Shown piece by piece: positions 1-9,164 of a stretch of DNA of 64,000 nt. Made by a program: the position numbers and the translations under genes. The DNA is from Rhizobium etli 8C-3. Its GTDB lineage: Bacteria; Pseudomonadota; Alphaproteobacteria; Rhizobiales; Rhizobiaceae. The DNA lies in NCBI RefSeq assembly GCF_001908375.1, contig NZ_CP017241.1:2545001-2609000 (forward strand), in the 5' to 3' direction. The notes below the pieces were generated by a model. That model did not search any database. It was not told where the DNA came from and worked only from the letters and a program-made list of their open reading frames with translations. Every line of letters begins with the position of its first letter. Position 1 is the stretch's first letter.

Positions 1-145
1 CGCTCTCTTCGCGCGGCGTCAGGCGGCCGATCATGCAAACGACCTTGGTCGAGCCGATGTCGAGGACCGAAACGATATGCGACCGCTTCGACGACAGCGG
101 CTTCAGGCGCGGCAATCCGAAATGAGACGAACCGAACAAGCTCAT
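1..145 (-). CDS. ftsA: Cell division protein FtsA, N-terminal fragment
   Basis: Only the first 48 codons are in the window; the gene continues past the left edge. The visible peptide begins [19 protein letters not shown] and reaches VLDIGSTKVVCMIGRL, the phosphate-1 motif of the actin/Hsp70 fold used by FtsA to bind ATP. FtsA tethers FtsZ polymers to the inner membrane and recruits later divisome proteins. The ATG at 145-143 overlaps the ftsQ stop codon in an ATGA arrangement, so the two are translationally coupled. Position after ftsQ at the end of a dcw cluster supports the call; ftsZ would be expected beyond the edge. Confidence 0.93.
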   Translation of the reverse strand, partial: MSLFGSSHFGLPRLKPLSSKRSHIVSVLDIGSTKVVCMIGRLTPREES

Positions 146-1074
146 ATATTCTGCCCCGCCTTCTTCAAATCCTTGGTCCGCTGATCGAGAACGACCTGCC
201 GGCGCGCCATGGCCTCCGGGGTCAGTTGTATCGCGGTCCTGTCCACCAGCCTCAGATCGACGGCTGCGATGTCGCGCGCCAGAAGATCCTGTTCCTTGTT
301 GAGTTTCGACAGCCTGGCGAGCGCCTGATCGACATCCTCGGACGGCAGCTTCACCACCACGCCATTGTCCATGTGCAGGTCCCAGCGGCGGCCGGAGACC
401 CAGACGTAAGCCTTCACGCGCGTCGTGATGTCCGGCCACTTCGAAAATTCGCCCTCGAGCGATGCCGCAGCACTTTCTGCATCTCGGCCCACAACGAGGG
501 GCAACGTCGAGAACTTGTTGTCGCGGAGCGGCGCAATGACGCTGCCATTCCTTTCGATCAGCGAAAGCTCCTGCCCGTGCTGCCAGATCGCATAGGCCTG
601 GCGCTCCTTGAGCTTGACCTCGATTGTCTTTGGATAAATCTTCCTGACCTCGACGCTTTCGACCCACGGAAGCTTGACGATCTTGCGGCGCGCAGCATCG
701 ACATCGAGGGCCACCAGCGACGTTGTCCCGTCGAGGCCAAGGAGTTCAAAGATTTCGATTTCCGAAGTTTCGGAATTGCCGGAAACCTTCACGTCCTCGA
801 TGGCGAAACCGGCAGCCGTCGTCGCCGCCTGCGCGACCGTTTCCGTATGGCCGCCGAGCGACATGCCGTAGAGGCCGGTCGCCGCAAAGAATGCGAGTGC
901 AGAAATCGTCCCGGTATGGGCAGGAATGTGGATACGGCCAGTTCCGAGACTGACGAGGAAGCGCACTGCGCGGCGCAGCGGACGCGGAAGAATCATCCGC
1001 CCATCGCCCTCGGCAAGAGCAATGCTCGGCTGGCGACTCGGGCGCCCTATCCTTTTGACCGTCAACGAGAACAA
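142..1074 (-). CDS. ftsQ: Cell division protein FtsQ
   Basis: A bitopic divisome protein of 310 residues that links early and late division proteins through the FtsQLB complex. After a basic cytoplasmic N-terminus there is one membrane helix ([21 protein letters not shown] region), then a POTRA domain starting at [11 protein letters not shown] and the FtsQ beta domain. The start is taken as TTG at 1074, because a clean GGAGG lies seven bases upstream; the peptide then begins with fMet and continues [14 protein letters not shown] seven codons further upstream is open but has no such site. The gene overlaps the end of ddlB by 13 bases and the ftsA start by ATGA. Confidence 0.9.
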   Translation of the reverse strand: MFSLTVKRIGRPSRQPSIALAEGDGRMILPRPLRRAVRFLVSLGTGRIHIPAHTGTISALAFFAATGLYGMSLGGHTETVAQAATTAAGFAIEDVKVSGNSETSEIEIFELLGLDGTTSLVALDVDAARRKIVKLPWVESVEVRKIYPKTIEVKLKERQAYAIWQHGQELSLIERNGSVIAPLRDNKFSTLPLVVGRDAESAAASLEGEFSKWPDITTRVKAYVWVSGRRWDLHMDNGVVVKLPSEDVDQALARLSKLNKEQDLLARDIAAVDLRLVDRTAIQLTPEAMARRQVVLDQRTKDLKKAGQNI

Positions 1075-1988
1075 GAGGCGTCCTCCACCATCCAACGCAA
1101 GAATTCACCAAAGGAATAACCGGCATGGCCGGCCATTTCGGGCACAAGGGAGGTTGGCGTCATGCCCGGCTGGGTATTCACTTCCAGCCAGATAACTTCA
1201 CCATCTTCGGAGAACCGGTCGTCGTAACGGAAGTCGGATCGACTGACCCCGCGACAACCAATTGCCTGATGCGCCCTTAAGGCCAGTGTTTGTATTTTTT
1301 GGTAAATATTCGGTGAAATTTTCGCCGGGATGACGTGTTTTGAGCCGCCCGCGGCATACTTGGCATCATAGTCATAGAAGTTGTGACCCTGCGGCACCAC
1401 TTCAGTCACACCCAGAGCCTTCTCGCCCATGACACCGCATGTCAACTCGCGGCCATAGACATACCGCTCGACGATGACCTCTTCGCCATAGCGCCACTCC
1501 GGCGAACTGATGATCTGCGGCGGATGGGCCTGATCCTCCCGGACGATCACGACACCGAAGCTGGAGCCCTCCCGGACAGGCTTCACGACATAGGGCGGCT
1601 TCATCGGATGCTCGACCGGAAAGGCGAAGCGATTGATGACTTCCGATTGCGCGACAGGAACGCCGGCGGCCGCCGCGACCCCCTTGGCCTTGCCCTTGTC
1701 CATTGCAAGTGCAGAGGCAAGAACACCGGAATGCGTGTAGGGGATTTCGAGATATTCGAGGATGCCCTGAATGGTGCCATCCTCGCCGAAGGGGCCATGC
1801 AGCGCATTGAAGGCGACATCGGGACGAAGTGCTGCCAGCTTCGCTGAAATATCGCGATCGACATCGATCCGCGTAACCTGGAAGCCTTCGCCTTCGAGGG
1901 CGTCCGCGCAAGCCGTTCCCGAAGACAGGCTCACTGGCCGCTCCGAGGAGAATCCGCCCATCAGGACAGCGACATGCTTGCGACTCAT
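1062..1988 (-). CDS. ddlB: D-alanine--D-alanine ligase
   Basis: Joins two D-alanines with ATP to make the dipeptide that MurF adds to the peptidoglycan precursor; cytoplasmic. The 308-residue product starts [21 protein letters not shown], the N-terminal Ddl signature, and carries the ATP-grasp glycine-rich loop [10 protein letters not shown] and the C-terminal metal-binding stretch ending [16 protein letters not shown]. The ATG at 1988 follows a GGGGG tract; upstream in-frame codons are not supported. It heads the ddlB-ftsQ-ftsA unit, which is separated from murB by a non-coding island and an opposite-strand transporter, so it probably has its own promoter. Confidence 0.95.
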   Translation of the reverse strand: MSRKHVAVLMGGFSSERPVSLSSGTACADALEGEGFQVTRIDVDRDISAKLAALRPDVAFNALHGPFGEDGTIQGILEYLEIPYTHSGVLASALAMDKGKAKGVAAAAGVPVAQSEVINRFAFPVEHPMKPPYVVKPVREGSSFGVVIVREDQAHPPQIISSPEWRYGEEVIVERYVYGRELTCGVMGEKALGVTEVVPQGHNFYDYDAKYAAGGSKHVIPAKISPNIYQKIQTLALRAHQAIGCRGVSRSDFRYDDRFSEDGEVIWLEVNTQPGMTPTSLVPEMAGHAGYSFGEFLRWMVEDASCSR

Positions 1989-2092
1989 ACGTACCCCCAA
2001 AATAAACCTCAGCCTGATTTTCGAGGCTTGCACCAAGCTTGCCCGCGAATCCGCTTCGCCTCAGACATGGGAGCGATATGACAACATTATGG

Positions 2093-2107
2093 TTAATGAA
2101 GTGTTTA
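2093..2107 (-). promoter_or_regulatory. CtrA-like box upstream of ddlB-ftsQ-ftsA
   Basis: On the operon strand the sequence reads TAAA-CACTTCA-TTAACC, one mismatch from the alphaproteobacterial CtrA consensus TTAA-N7-TTAA(C). It lies about 105 bases upstream of the ddlB start in AT-rich DNA. CtrA control of ftsQA is known in Caulobacter; here it is inferred only from pattern and position. Confidence 0.35.
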
Positions 2108-2260
2108 CTTTTGTTAACCAGGCGCCTTTCGAAAAGGTTTCCACGCTCGAAAAACCCGGCTCAGCCTGCATGTTTCCGACTCCAAATCATGGCCTTGCGG
2201 CAGGATGCTGAAGTTCGCTCACAGCATGAAAAAACCTGCCTAGATGACCATGCGGGGACA

Positions 2261-2284
2261 GACAGCGAAGGCTCCTTCGCTGTC
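2261..2284. repeat. Perfect inverted repeat, possible terminator
   Basis: GACAGCGAAGG is followed by CT and then CCTTCGCTGTC, an 11-base stem with a minimal loop, followed by TTTGTC on the plus strand. It could end a short transcript in the ddlB upstream island. The T tract is weak, so it may simply be a structural palindrome. Confidence 0.4.
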
Positions 2285-2856
2285 TTTGTCGAGCAGTTCC
2301 AGACGCCCGCCAGGCCTAGCTCCGGTGTCAGGCGGCAGCCAGAAGAGCCGAAGTGCTGCCGGACCAAGCCATGAAAAGGAGAGCCTCGGCGTCGAGCGGG
2401 CAGAACTGACGGATGTAATCGTCACCGAGATCGAGATCAGGTGGATCGGCGTCAGCGCCAGGCAATCGCAAGAGGCGCAAAGCCAGTTGCTGACGATCAG
2501 GAAGAACGGCGTGAAAGCGACTTCATGACCAACGCAGATGTCAGTGAATAGCCGCCAGTGCAGTGCTCGCCATAGCCGTTGGGAGCCTGCCGCTCGCAAC
2601 GAGATGGAGGAGCGCGCCGCAATGTCGGGCCTCAACGACCATATGGCGAATGTGGGCGTCCCGCCGAATCCGGTCAGCGACCGCAAGGCCGATGGAAACG
2701 GGATTGTCTCCCGAACCGAAGTCGCCGATTTGTCTCAATCCCGCCAATTTTAAGGTCGCGCGTCCACGCGGTTGAAGACACCATTGAGGTGTCGCTGCAT
2801 CGAGATCTCGTCACTTTCTTGCCCATTCGACGTTTGCGCGGAATTAAAATTGCTTT

Positions 2857-2891
2857 AAGAGCGCTTCTCGACCCTTTCCAAGGGCGCTCTT
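2857..2891 (+). promoter_or_regulatory. Leader hairpin before the MHS transporter gene
   Basis: AAGAGCGC at 2857-2864 pairs with GCGCTCTT at 2884-2891 and is followed by TTG, ending 23 bases before the transporter ATG. It may be a terminator or attenuator in the leader, or the 3' end of an unannotated small RNA. Confidence 0.4.
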
Positions 2892-2914
2892 TGTAAATCC
2901 GAAATGGAATAAAC

Positions 2915-4219
2915 ATGTCTGACGCGATAGCTCCCGTATCGCCGACCTCCGCTTCATCGAACAGTGCGCAAGTCAATTCGCCGGCGCGCGTTCTGATCGC
3001 GAGCCTTGTCGGCACCACGATCGAATTCTTTGATTTTTACGTCTATGCGACGGCAGCCGTCCTGGTCTTCCCGACGCTGTTCTTCCCCAACAACGATCCA
3101 ACCACCGCCCTTCTGGCTTCCTTTGCCACCTTCTCGATCGCCTTCTTCGCCCGTCCGCTCGGCGCCGTCGTCTTCGGTCATTTCGGCGACAGGGTCGGCC
3201 GCAAGACGACGCTGGTCGCCGCCCTGCTGACCATGGGTATTTCCACGGTCGTTATCGGCCTCTTGCCCTCCTACGGATCGATCGGCGTCGCAGCGCCGCT
3301 GCTGCTCGCATTGTGCCGATTCGGCCAGGGCTTCGGCCTCGGCGGCGAATGGGGTGGCGCTGTTCTGCTTGCAACCGAGAATGCGCCGGAAGGCAAGCGC
3401 AGCTGGTACGGCATGTTCCCGCAACTCGGCGCACCCGTCGGCCTTTTCCTCTCCTCCGGCGTCTTCTGGCTGCTGTTGCAGGTCATCTCGCAGGACGCGC
3501 TTTTGAGCTGGGGCTGGCGTGTTCCGTTCATCGCCTCGATCGTCCTGATCGTCATTGGCCTCTGGGTTCGTCTTTCGATCACGGAAACACCGGCCTTCCA
3601 AAAGGCAATCGACAAGCATGAACGCGTTGCCGTGCCGGTTGCGGAACTCTTTCTCAAGCACAAGCGCAGCTTGTTCCTCGGCACCTTCGTTGCACTCGCG
3701 ACCTTTGTGCTCTTCTACATCGGCTCGGCCTATCTGCTGTCCTACAACGTCAAGGTACTGAAAATTCCTTTCCTGGACGCGCTGGAAATCCAGATTGTCG
3801 GCTCGGTCGCCTTCGGCATTCTCATTCCCGTCGCCGGCAGGCTCGCTGAAAGATTCGGACGCCGCGAAGTTCTGATCCTTACCACCGTGCTGATCGGTAT
3901 CTTCTCGTTCTTCCTGCCCGATCTGATGAGCGGCGGCGAAGGCAGCATCGTCGTCTTTGCGATTGTCGCCATGGCACTCATGGGCATGACATACGGCCTT
4001 ATCGGCACGGCCCTGGCGGCCCCCTTCCCGACCGCAGTGCGCTACACCGGCTCGTCGATCACCTTCAATCTTGCCGGCATCTTCGGCGCCTCGCTCGCCC
4101 CCTATATCGCCACGTGGCTGCAGACGAACTACGGGATGCTTTACGTCGGCTACTATCTCGGCCTCGCTGCGGTGATCACGCTGATCTCCATCCTGGCATC
4201 CGGCCGCGACGAAGTCTGA
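2915..4219 (+). CDS. MHS-family (metabolite:H+ symporter) MFS transporter
   Basis: A 434-residue inner-membrane protein of the major facilitator superfamily. The metabolite:H+ symporter subgroup (ProP/KgtP/ShiA type) is indicated by the opening helix SLVGTTIEFFDFYVYATAA, the loop-2/3 motif GHFGDRVGRKTT, and LCRFGQGFGLGGEWGGAVLLATEN in helix 4-5. Hydrophobic segments fit twelve helices, with a long charged loop between the sixth and seventh (around KAIDKHERVAVPVAELFLKH). The substrate cannot be read from sequence; likely an organic acid, betaine or amino acid. The gene is on the opposite strand to the dcw genes and interrupts them between murB and ddlB. It ends before a good terminator. Confidence 0.85.
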   Translation: MSDAIAPVSPTSASSNSAQVNSPARVLIASLVGTTIEFFDFYVYATAAVLVFPTLFFPNNDPTTALLASFATFSIAFFARPLGAVVFGHFGDRVGRKTTLVAALLTMGISTVVIGLLPSYGSIGVAAPLLLALCRFGQGFGLGGEWGGAVLLATENAPEGKRSWYGMFPQLGAPVGLFLSSGVFWLLLQVISQDALLSWGWRVPFIASIVLIVIGLWVRLSITETPAFQKAIDKHERVAVPVAELFLKHKRSLFLGTFVALATFVLFYIGSAYLLSYNVKVLKIPFLDALEIQIVGSVAFGILIPVAGRLAERFGRREVLILTTVLIGIFSFFLPDLMSGGEGSIVVFAIVAMALMGMTYGLIGTALAAPFPTAVRYTGSSITFNLAGIFGASLAPYIATWLQTNYGMLYVGYYLGLAAVITLISILASGRDEV

Positions 4220-4242
4220 TCGAGACTGCCTCAAGATAAATC

Positions 4243-4275
4243 AAAGGCCGCAGCGGTTTTCCCGTCGCGGCCTTT
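4243..4275 (+). terminator. Intrinsic terminator after the MHS transporter
   Basis: AAAGGCCGC pairs with GCGGCCTTT (4243-4251 with 4267-4275). It lies between the convergent ends of the transporter (4219) and murB (4310). Flanking A and T residues would let it work in both directions. Confidence 0.7.
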
Positions 4276-4309
4276 CGGGGCAAGCAACTTGCCGTTCCAG
4301 ATAAAACGG

Positions 4310-5284
4310 CTATTCGCCGGTCACACCCTGGAACGGGCGCACCTCGCGGCCCGGCATGAAGACACCGAGGCGCTTGATTTCCCATTCGAGCTTGACGCCG
4401 GAATTTTCGAAGACTTCACGGCGAACCTGCTCGCCGAGATATTCGAGATCGTAGCCGGTCGCCTGCCCCATGTTGATCATGAAATTGCAATGAAGCGACG
4501 ACATCTGTGCGCCGCCGATGACGAGACCCCGGCAGCCCGCTTCGTCGATCAGCTTCCAGGCCGAATGGCCTTGGGGATTCTTGAAGGTCGAACCACCGGT
4601 CTTCTCGCGGATCGGCTGCACCGTCTCGCGGTGATTGCGCACCGCATCCATGTCGGCACGGATCTTCGCCCGGTCTTCAGGATAGCCCTCGAAAAGCACG
4701 GAGGTGAAGATGAGATCGGGCGAGGCCGTGGAATGACGGTAGGAATATCCCATGTCCGCATTCGAAAGCACGAGCTTGTTGCCCTTGCGGTCGATGGCAT
4801 TGACCTCGACCAAGCGATCGCAGGTCTCGCTGCCATTGGCGCCGGCGTTCATGCGCGCCGCACCGCCGATGCTGCCCGGGATGCCATAGAAGAAATGGAG
4901 GCCGCCGATACCGTTGTCCATCGCCATCGCAGCCACATGCTTGTCCGGGCAGATGGCACCGGCGAGAATCCGATTGTCGCCCGCAAGCTCGACTGCACCG
5001 AAACCCTTGGCAGAAAGGCGCAACACGACGCCCGGAATGCCACCGTCGCGCACCAGAATGTTCGAACCGACTCCCACCACCGTCAGCGGCACCTCTTCCG
5101 GCAGGATTTTCAGGAATGCGATAAGGTCCGCCTCGTCGTGGGGCTGGAACATCAGCTCGGCAAGACCACCAGCATGGAACCAGGTAACACGGTCCATGGG
5201 GGCATCCGGCGTGATACGGCCGCGGATATCCTTCACACCTTCTCCGAGAGACTCGAGAAGCTTTTCCCCATTCACCTGTTTCAT
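4310..5284 (-). CDS. murB: UDP-N-acetylenolpyruvoylglucosamine reductase
   Basis: Reduces UDP-GlcNAc-enolpyruvate to UDP-MurNAc with NADPH and FAD in the cytoplasm, the second committed step of peptidoglycan synthesis. The 324-residue sequence has the FAD-binding segment [21 protein letters not shown], the [18 protein letters not shown] motif of the PP-binding region, and the catalytic-loop stretch [18 protein letters not shown]. The start at 5284 overlaps the murC stop as ATGA. The short form without the extra loop (type II MurB) is expected in this group. Confidence 0.95.
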   Translation of the reverse strand: MKQVNGEKLLESLGEGVKDIRGRITPDAPMDRVTWFHAGGLAELMFQPHDEADLIAFLKILPEEVPLTVVGVGSNILVRDGGIPGVVLRLSAKGFGAVELAGDNRILAGAICPDKHVAAMAMDNGIGGLHFFYGIPGSIGGAARMNAGANGSETCDRLVEVNAIDRKGNKLVLSNADMGYSYRHSTASPDLIFTSVLFEGYPEDRAKIRADMDAVRNHRETVQPIREKTGGSTFKNPQGHSAWKLIDEAGCRGLVIGGAQMSSLHCNFMINMGQATGYDLEYLGEQVRREVFENSGVKLEWEIKRLGVFMPGREVRPFQGVTGE

Positions 5285-6696
5285 GCAGACTTTCCCGAAA
5301 GACCTTCCAGTTGCTTGGGCAGGGCGACTGCCCAGTAAGTTATATTCCCAGCCCCTAAGAGAACCACAAAATCGCCGGGCTTTGCAATCTCCGCGACCAT
5401 TTCAGGCAAAAGCTCCTGGTTGGCAAGGAACCGCGCGTCGCGATGGCCACCCGCTTTGATGCGGGAAACAAGTGCCTCGGAATCCACGCCTTCGATCGGA
5501 TCTTCGCCCGCGGCATAGACCGGAGCAAGGAAAATGCTGTCGGCATCGTTGAAACAGGAGGCAAACTCTTCGAACAGGCTGGAAAGGCGCGAATACCGAT
5601 GCGGCTGATGAACAGTGATGACGCGGCCCTTGCAGGCTTCGCGCGCGGCCTTCAGCACCGCCTTGATCTCGACCGGATGATGGCCGTAGTCATCAAAGAT
5701 CTGCACGCCGTTCCATTCGCCGGTCAGCGTAAAGCGGCGCTTGACACCGCCGAAAGAGGCGAGGCCCTTTGCGATGTCGGCGCTCGAAATGCCGAGGCGG
5801 TTGGCGACCGCAATTGCTGCTGTCGCATTCGAAATGTTATGTCGCCCGGGCATCGGCATCACGAGATTGTCGAGCCTGATGACCTGTCCGGTGCGGCGGC
5901 GGCGGATTTCGACGTCGAAGATCGACCGGGCACCGTCGATGCGTACATTCATGAAGCGCACGTCGGCCTGCGGATTTTCACCATATGTAATGACCTTGCG
6001 GTCTTCGATGCGGCCGACGAGAGCCTGGACCTCCGGATGATCGAGGCACATGACGCCGAAGCCATAGAACGGCACGTTCTCGACGAACTGCCGGAAGGCG
6101 GCGCGCACGGCGTCGAAATTGCCGTAGTGGTCGAGATGTTCCGGATCGATGTTGGTCACCACCGCGACGTCAGCGGGCAGCTTCAGAAATGTGCCGTCCG
6201 ATTCGTCGGCCTCGACCACCATCCACTCGCCCTCGCCCATGCGTGCATTCGTGCCGTAGGCATTGATGATGCCGCCGTTGATGACGGTCGGATCGAGACC
6301 GCCTGCTTCGAGCAGCGTGGCGACGAGCGATGTCGTCGTCGTCTTTCCATGCGTGCCACCGATGGCGATTGCATTGCGGAAGCGCATCAGTTCGGCGAGC
6401 ATCTCGGCGCGGCGCACGACCGGCAACAGCTTCTCGCGCGCGGCGATAAGCTCCGGATTGTTCTTCTTGATGGCGGTCGAGACGACCACAACTTCACAAT
6501 CACCCAGGTTTTCCGCCTTGTGACCGACGAAGACTTCGATGCCCTTGGCGCGCAGGCGCTGCACGTTAGCGCTGTCGGCCTGGTCCGATCCCTGCACGCG
6601 GTGGCCGAGATTATGCAGCACCTCGGCGATACCGCTCATGCCGATCCCGCCGATGCCGATGAAATGGACGAGGCCGATCGCCTTCGGCATTTTCAT
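5281..6696 (-). CDS. murC: UDP-N-acetylmuramate--L-alanine ligase
   Basis: Adds L-alanine to UDP-MurNAc using ATP. The 471-residue protein begins with the Rossmann-like motif [18 protein letters not shown], then the Mur-ligase P-loop [12 protein letters not shown] and the central stretch [14 protein letters not shown]; the C-terminal domain has [16 protein letters not shown]. The ATG at 6696 has AAGGGG eight bases upstream and overlaps the murG stop (ATGA); a second ATG two codons later is less well placed. The final residues overlap murB in the same way, consistent with one translationally coupled unit. Confidence 0.96.
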   Translation of the reverse strand: MKMPKAIGLVHFIGIGGIGMSGIAEVLHNLGHRVQGSDQADSANVQRLRAKGIEVFVGHKAENLGDCEVVVVSTAIKKNNPELIAAREKLLPVVRRAEMLAELMRFRNAIAIGGTHGKTTTTSLVATLLEAGGLDPTVINGGIINAYGTNARMGEGEWMVVEADESDGTFLKLPADVAVVTNIDPEHLDHYGNFDAVRAAFRQFVENVPFYGFGVMCLDHPEVQALVGRIEDRKVITYGENPQADVRFMNVRIDGARSIFDVEIRRRRTGQVIRLDNLVMPMPGRHNISNATAAIAVANRLGISSADIAKGLASFGGVKRRFTLTGEWNGVQIFDDYGHHPVEIKAVLKAAREACKGRVITVHQPHRYSRLSSLFEEFASCFNDADSIFLAPVYAAGEDPIEGVDSEALVSRIKAGGHRDARFLANQELLPEMVAEIAKPGDFVVLLGAGNITYWAVALPKQLEGLSGKSA

Positions 6697-7817
6697 GACT
6701 GTGTCCCCTTGAATTCTGCAATTGTACGTCCGGCGGCAATAGCCTCAACCATCCCGGCAAGCAAGTTCGCAGCGTCCGGTTTCCCGGCCTGCTTTGCGGC
6801 TGCCGCCATCCTGGCGAGCTTTTCCGGGTCGTTCATCACATGAGAAAGGATCGAAGCGATCTTCTCCGACGAGAGTTCCGATTGAGCGATGACCTTTGCG
6901 CCACCGGTCGCGGCAAGGGCTGCGGCGTTCGCCGCCTGATCGTGATCAAGTGCATGCGGATAGGGCACAAGCACGGCAGGACGGCCAATGACCGAAATTT
7001 CCGAAACCGTCGAGGCGCCCGAGCGGCAGATCACCAGATGCGCATTTGCAAGGCGCTGCGCCATATCGGTGAAGAACGGCGCGATATCCGCCCCGATTTC
7101 AAGCCTGGCCACACAGCCGCTCACCATTTCCATGTCTTCGGGGCGTACCTGCTGGGTGATGCGCAACCGCGCACGCAACTCCTCGTCAAGCAGGCTGATT
7201 GCTGTCGGCAACGCCTTGGAGAAATATTGCGCCCCCTGGCTGCCGCCGAAGACGACGAGATTGAAAGGTTCTCCGGCATGGGAAGGCTTGTACGGCACCT
7301 TCGCCGCTTCGACAATCGCCGGACGCACCGGATTGCCGGTCGTCACGGTCTTCTCGGGATAGGCGCCGCCGTTTTCCGGCAGGAAACCGCCGGCGATCGC
7401 CTGCACGCGTTGCGCCAGCGCCTTGTTGGCGCGGCCCATCACGGCGTTCTGTTCGTGGATCATCGACGGCACGCCGAGGCGCGTGGCGGCAAGCAGCGGC
7501 GGCACGGTCGGATAGCCGCCGAAACCAACGACGACCGCAGGCTTCAGCCGCTGGATCAGTTTCTTGGCGGCACGCATTCCGCTCCACAGCGTCCATAGCG
7601 AACGCGCGACTGCGACCGGGTTCTTCGAGCCGATCGTCGCCGACGGCACCACGTGGATTTCATCCGCGGGGAATTTGCCGGCAAAGCGCTCGGCACGGCT
7701 GTCCGTCACGAGATGCACGGAATAACCGCGCGCCTTCAGCTCGTATGCCAAAGCCTCTGCCGGAAACACGTGGCCGCCGGTGCCCCCGGCGGCGAGCAGG
7801 ATGATACCTTTGCTCAT
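6693..7817 (-). CDS. murG: UDP-GlcNAc--lipid I GlcNAc transferase
   Basis: Peripheral inner-membrane GT-B glycosyltransferase that converts lipid I to lipid II. The 374-residue protein starts [24 protein letters not shown], with the first G-loop; [14 protein letters not shown] and [16 protein letters not shown] mark the linker and second G-loop, and [31 protein letters not shown] the donor-binding region. The ATG at 7817 is chosen because the family motif starts a few residues later; upstream codons run into an intergenic repeat. It follows ftsW by about 190 bases, the widest gap inside this part of the cluster. Confidence 0.96.
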   Translation of the reverse strand: MSKGIILLAAGGTGGHVFPAEALAYELKARGYSVHLVTDSRAERFAGKFPADEIHVVPSATIGSKNPVAVARSLWTLWSGMRAAKKLIQRLKPAVVVGFGGYPTVPPLLAATRLGVPSMIHEQNAVMGRANKALAQRVQAIAGGFLPENGGAYPEKTVTTGNPVRPAIVEAAKVPYKPSHAGEPFNLVVFGGSQGAQYFSKALPTAISLLDEELRARLRITQQVRPEDMEMVSGCVARLEIGADIAPFFTDMAQRLANAHLVICRSGASTVSEISVIGRPAVLVPYPHALDHDQAANAAALAATGGAKVIAQSELSSEKIASILSHVMNDPEKLARMAAAAKQAGKPDAANLLAGMVEAIAAGRTIAEFKGTQS

Positions 7818-7856
7818 CGGTAGGTCCGCCTTCCAACCAGGGAGCCGCCGCACGTT

Positions 7857-7985
7857 TGCCTGCCGGCACCTTCTTTCCGTTCTCTTGGGGAGAAGAATGC
7901 AGGCCGCAGCTTCTCCGCACCCCTCACCGTCGCAGTGGGGACGCCCCCTCTCCCATCAAGTGGGGAGAGAGCCAAGGTGAGGAGG
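7857..7985. repeat. Degenerate rhizobial intergenic palindrome (RIME-like)
   Basis: The ftsW-murG gap contains GGCACCTTCTTTCCGT, CTTGGGGAGAAG, a CTCTCCCATCAAGTGGGGAG palindrome and a closing AAGGTGAGG. These resemble the conserved parts of the short palindromic intergenic elements dispersed in rhizobial genomes. The first block recurs at 45448 and the closing part at 49189-49216. Confidence 0.6.
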
Positions 7986-8008
7986 AATATCGACTGAAAG
8001 GGCATATT

Positions 8009-9163
8009 TTACTCCGCCGGCATTCCGTGCGGCATGCGGAAGAGGCTCCGCTCCTGTGCACGTTTTTCCGGACGATGACGCGTCAGCGCGAGAATGAAAC
8101 CGGCGGTCACGCAGATCGCGACCATGGACGAACCGCCATAGGAAATCAGCGGCAGCGTCATGCCTTTTGCCGGAAGCAGCTCGAGGTTGACGCCGATATT
8201 GATGATCGACTGGATGCCCATCTGGAGCACGAGTCCGGCGACGGCAAACCGGTTGAAGTCGTTCTTCTCCTTATATGCGTGCGATAGCCCCCTCAAAACA
8301 AGGAGGGTGAAGAGCAGAACGAGCGCGATACAGAAGATGATGCCGAATTCCTCGGCGGCGACCGAGAAGATGAAGTCGGTATGCGCGTCCGGGATAATGC
8401 GCTTGACGATGCCCTCGCCTGGTCCTTTCCCAAACCAGTCGCCGCGGATGATGGCCTCGCGCGCAGTGTCGATCTGGAACGTGTCGCCCTCGCCGGTCAT
8501 GAACTTGTCAATTCGTCCCGCCACGTGGGGGAAGACGTAGTAGGCGCTGAGCAGCCCGCCCGCCCCGCCGGCGCCGAGCAGGATGATCCATATCCAGGGC
8601 ATGCCCGCCATGAAGAACATGCCGCCCCACACCGCCGTCGTCAGGATCGTTTGGCCAAGGTCAGGTTGGGCGACGAGCAGCGCCGCGACCATCCCGAAGA
8701 GGATGATCGCAAAGAGGTTGCCCGGGATTTCCGGCTGACGGGCATGCTCGGCAAAGAGCCAAGCACAGACGACGACGAAGGCGGGCTTCATGAATTCCGA
8801 CGGCTGGACCGAGATGCCGGCTAGCGTCACCCAGCGTCGGGAGCCTTTGACCTCAATGCCGAAGAAAAGTGCCATGACCATCATGGCGAGTGAAATGACA
8901 AGCAAAAGGATGGCGGTCCGTCGCACCTGCCGCGGCGTCAGAAACGAAAGCCCGATCATGACGGCGATCGAGGGGATCATGAACGCTGCATGGCGCTTCA
9001 CGAAATGGAACGGCTCGAGCCCGATGCGCTCGGCAACCGCGGGCGAGGCCGCAAAGGAGAGCATGAAGCCGACGCCCATCAGGAAGATGAACATCGCGAG
9101 AAAAAAGCGGTCGATAGTCCAAAACCAATCGGCCAAAGGCCCACGTTCCGCACGGCTCACCAT
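8009..9163 (-). CDS. ftsW: Septal SEDS glycosyltransferase FtsW
   Basis: Polymerises lipid II at the septum together with the class B transpeptidase FtsI. The 384-residue polytopic protein opens MVSRAERGPLADWFWTIDRF, has hydrophobic segments consistent with ten helices, and carries SEDS motifs such as GSRRWVTLAGISVQPSEFMKPAFV and the C-terminal GMTLPLISYGGSSM. The ATG at 9163 follows an AGGAGAT site with good spacing and lies one base from the murD stop. The gene ends TAA. Confidence 0.95.
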   Translation of the reverse strand: MVSRAERGPLADWFWTIDRFFLAMFIFLMGVGFMLSFAASPAVAERIGLEPFHFVKRHAAFMIPSIAVMIGLSFLTPRQVRRTAILLLVISLAMMVMALFFGIEVKGSRRWVTLAGISVQPSEFMKPAFVVVCAWLFAEHARQPEIPGNLFAIILFGMVAALLVAQPDLGQTILTTAVWGGMFFMAGMPWIWIILLGAGGAGGLLSAYYVFPHVAGRIDKFMTGEGDTFQIDTAREAIIRGDWFGKGPGEGIVKRIIPDAHTDFIFSVAAEEFGIIFCIALVLLFTLLVLRGLSHAYKEKNDFNRFAVAGLVLQMGIQSIINIGVNLELLPAKGMTLPLISYGGSSMVAICVTAGFILALTRHRPEKRAQERSLFRMPHGMPAE

Positions 9164-9164
9164 G

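Larger units (their letters stand above)
1989..2914. other. Long gene-poor interval between ddlB and an MHS transporter
   Basis: About 925 bases with no convincing gene. It holds an AT-rich segment near 2078-2125 that may contain the ddlB promoter, a tight 24-base inverted repeat at 2261-2284, and a second hairpin at 2857-2891 just before the transporter gene. Between 2330 and 2750 the minus strand has two short open stretches in different frames (for example DNPVSIGLAVADRIRRD near 2700, and a reading around DDYIRQFCPLDAEALLF near 2400) that look like decayed coding sequence, but I recognise no family. Confidence 0.5.

Noticed and set aside
5443..6843. 466-codon open frame antisense to murC
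   Set aside because: Same kind of shadow; murC has all family motifs.
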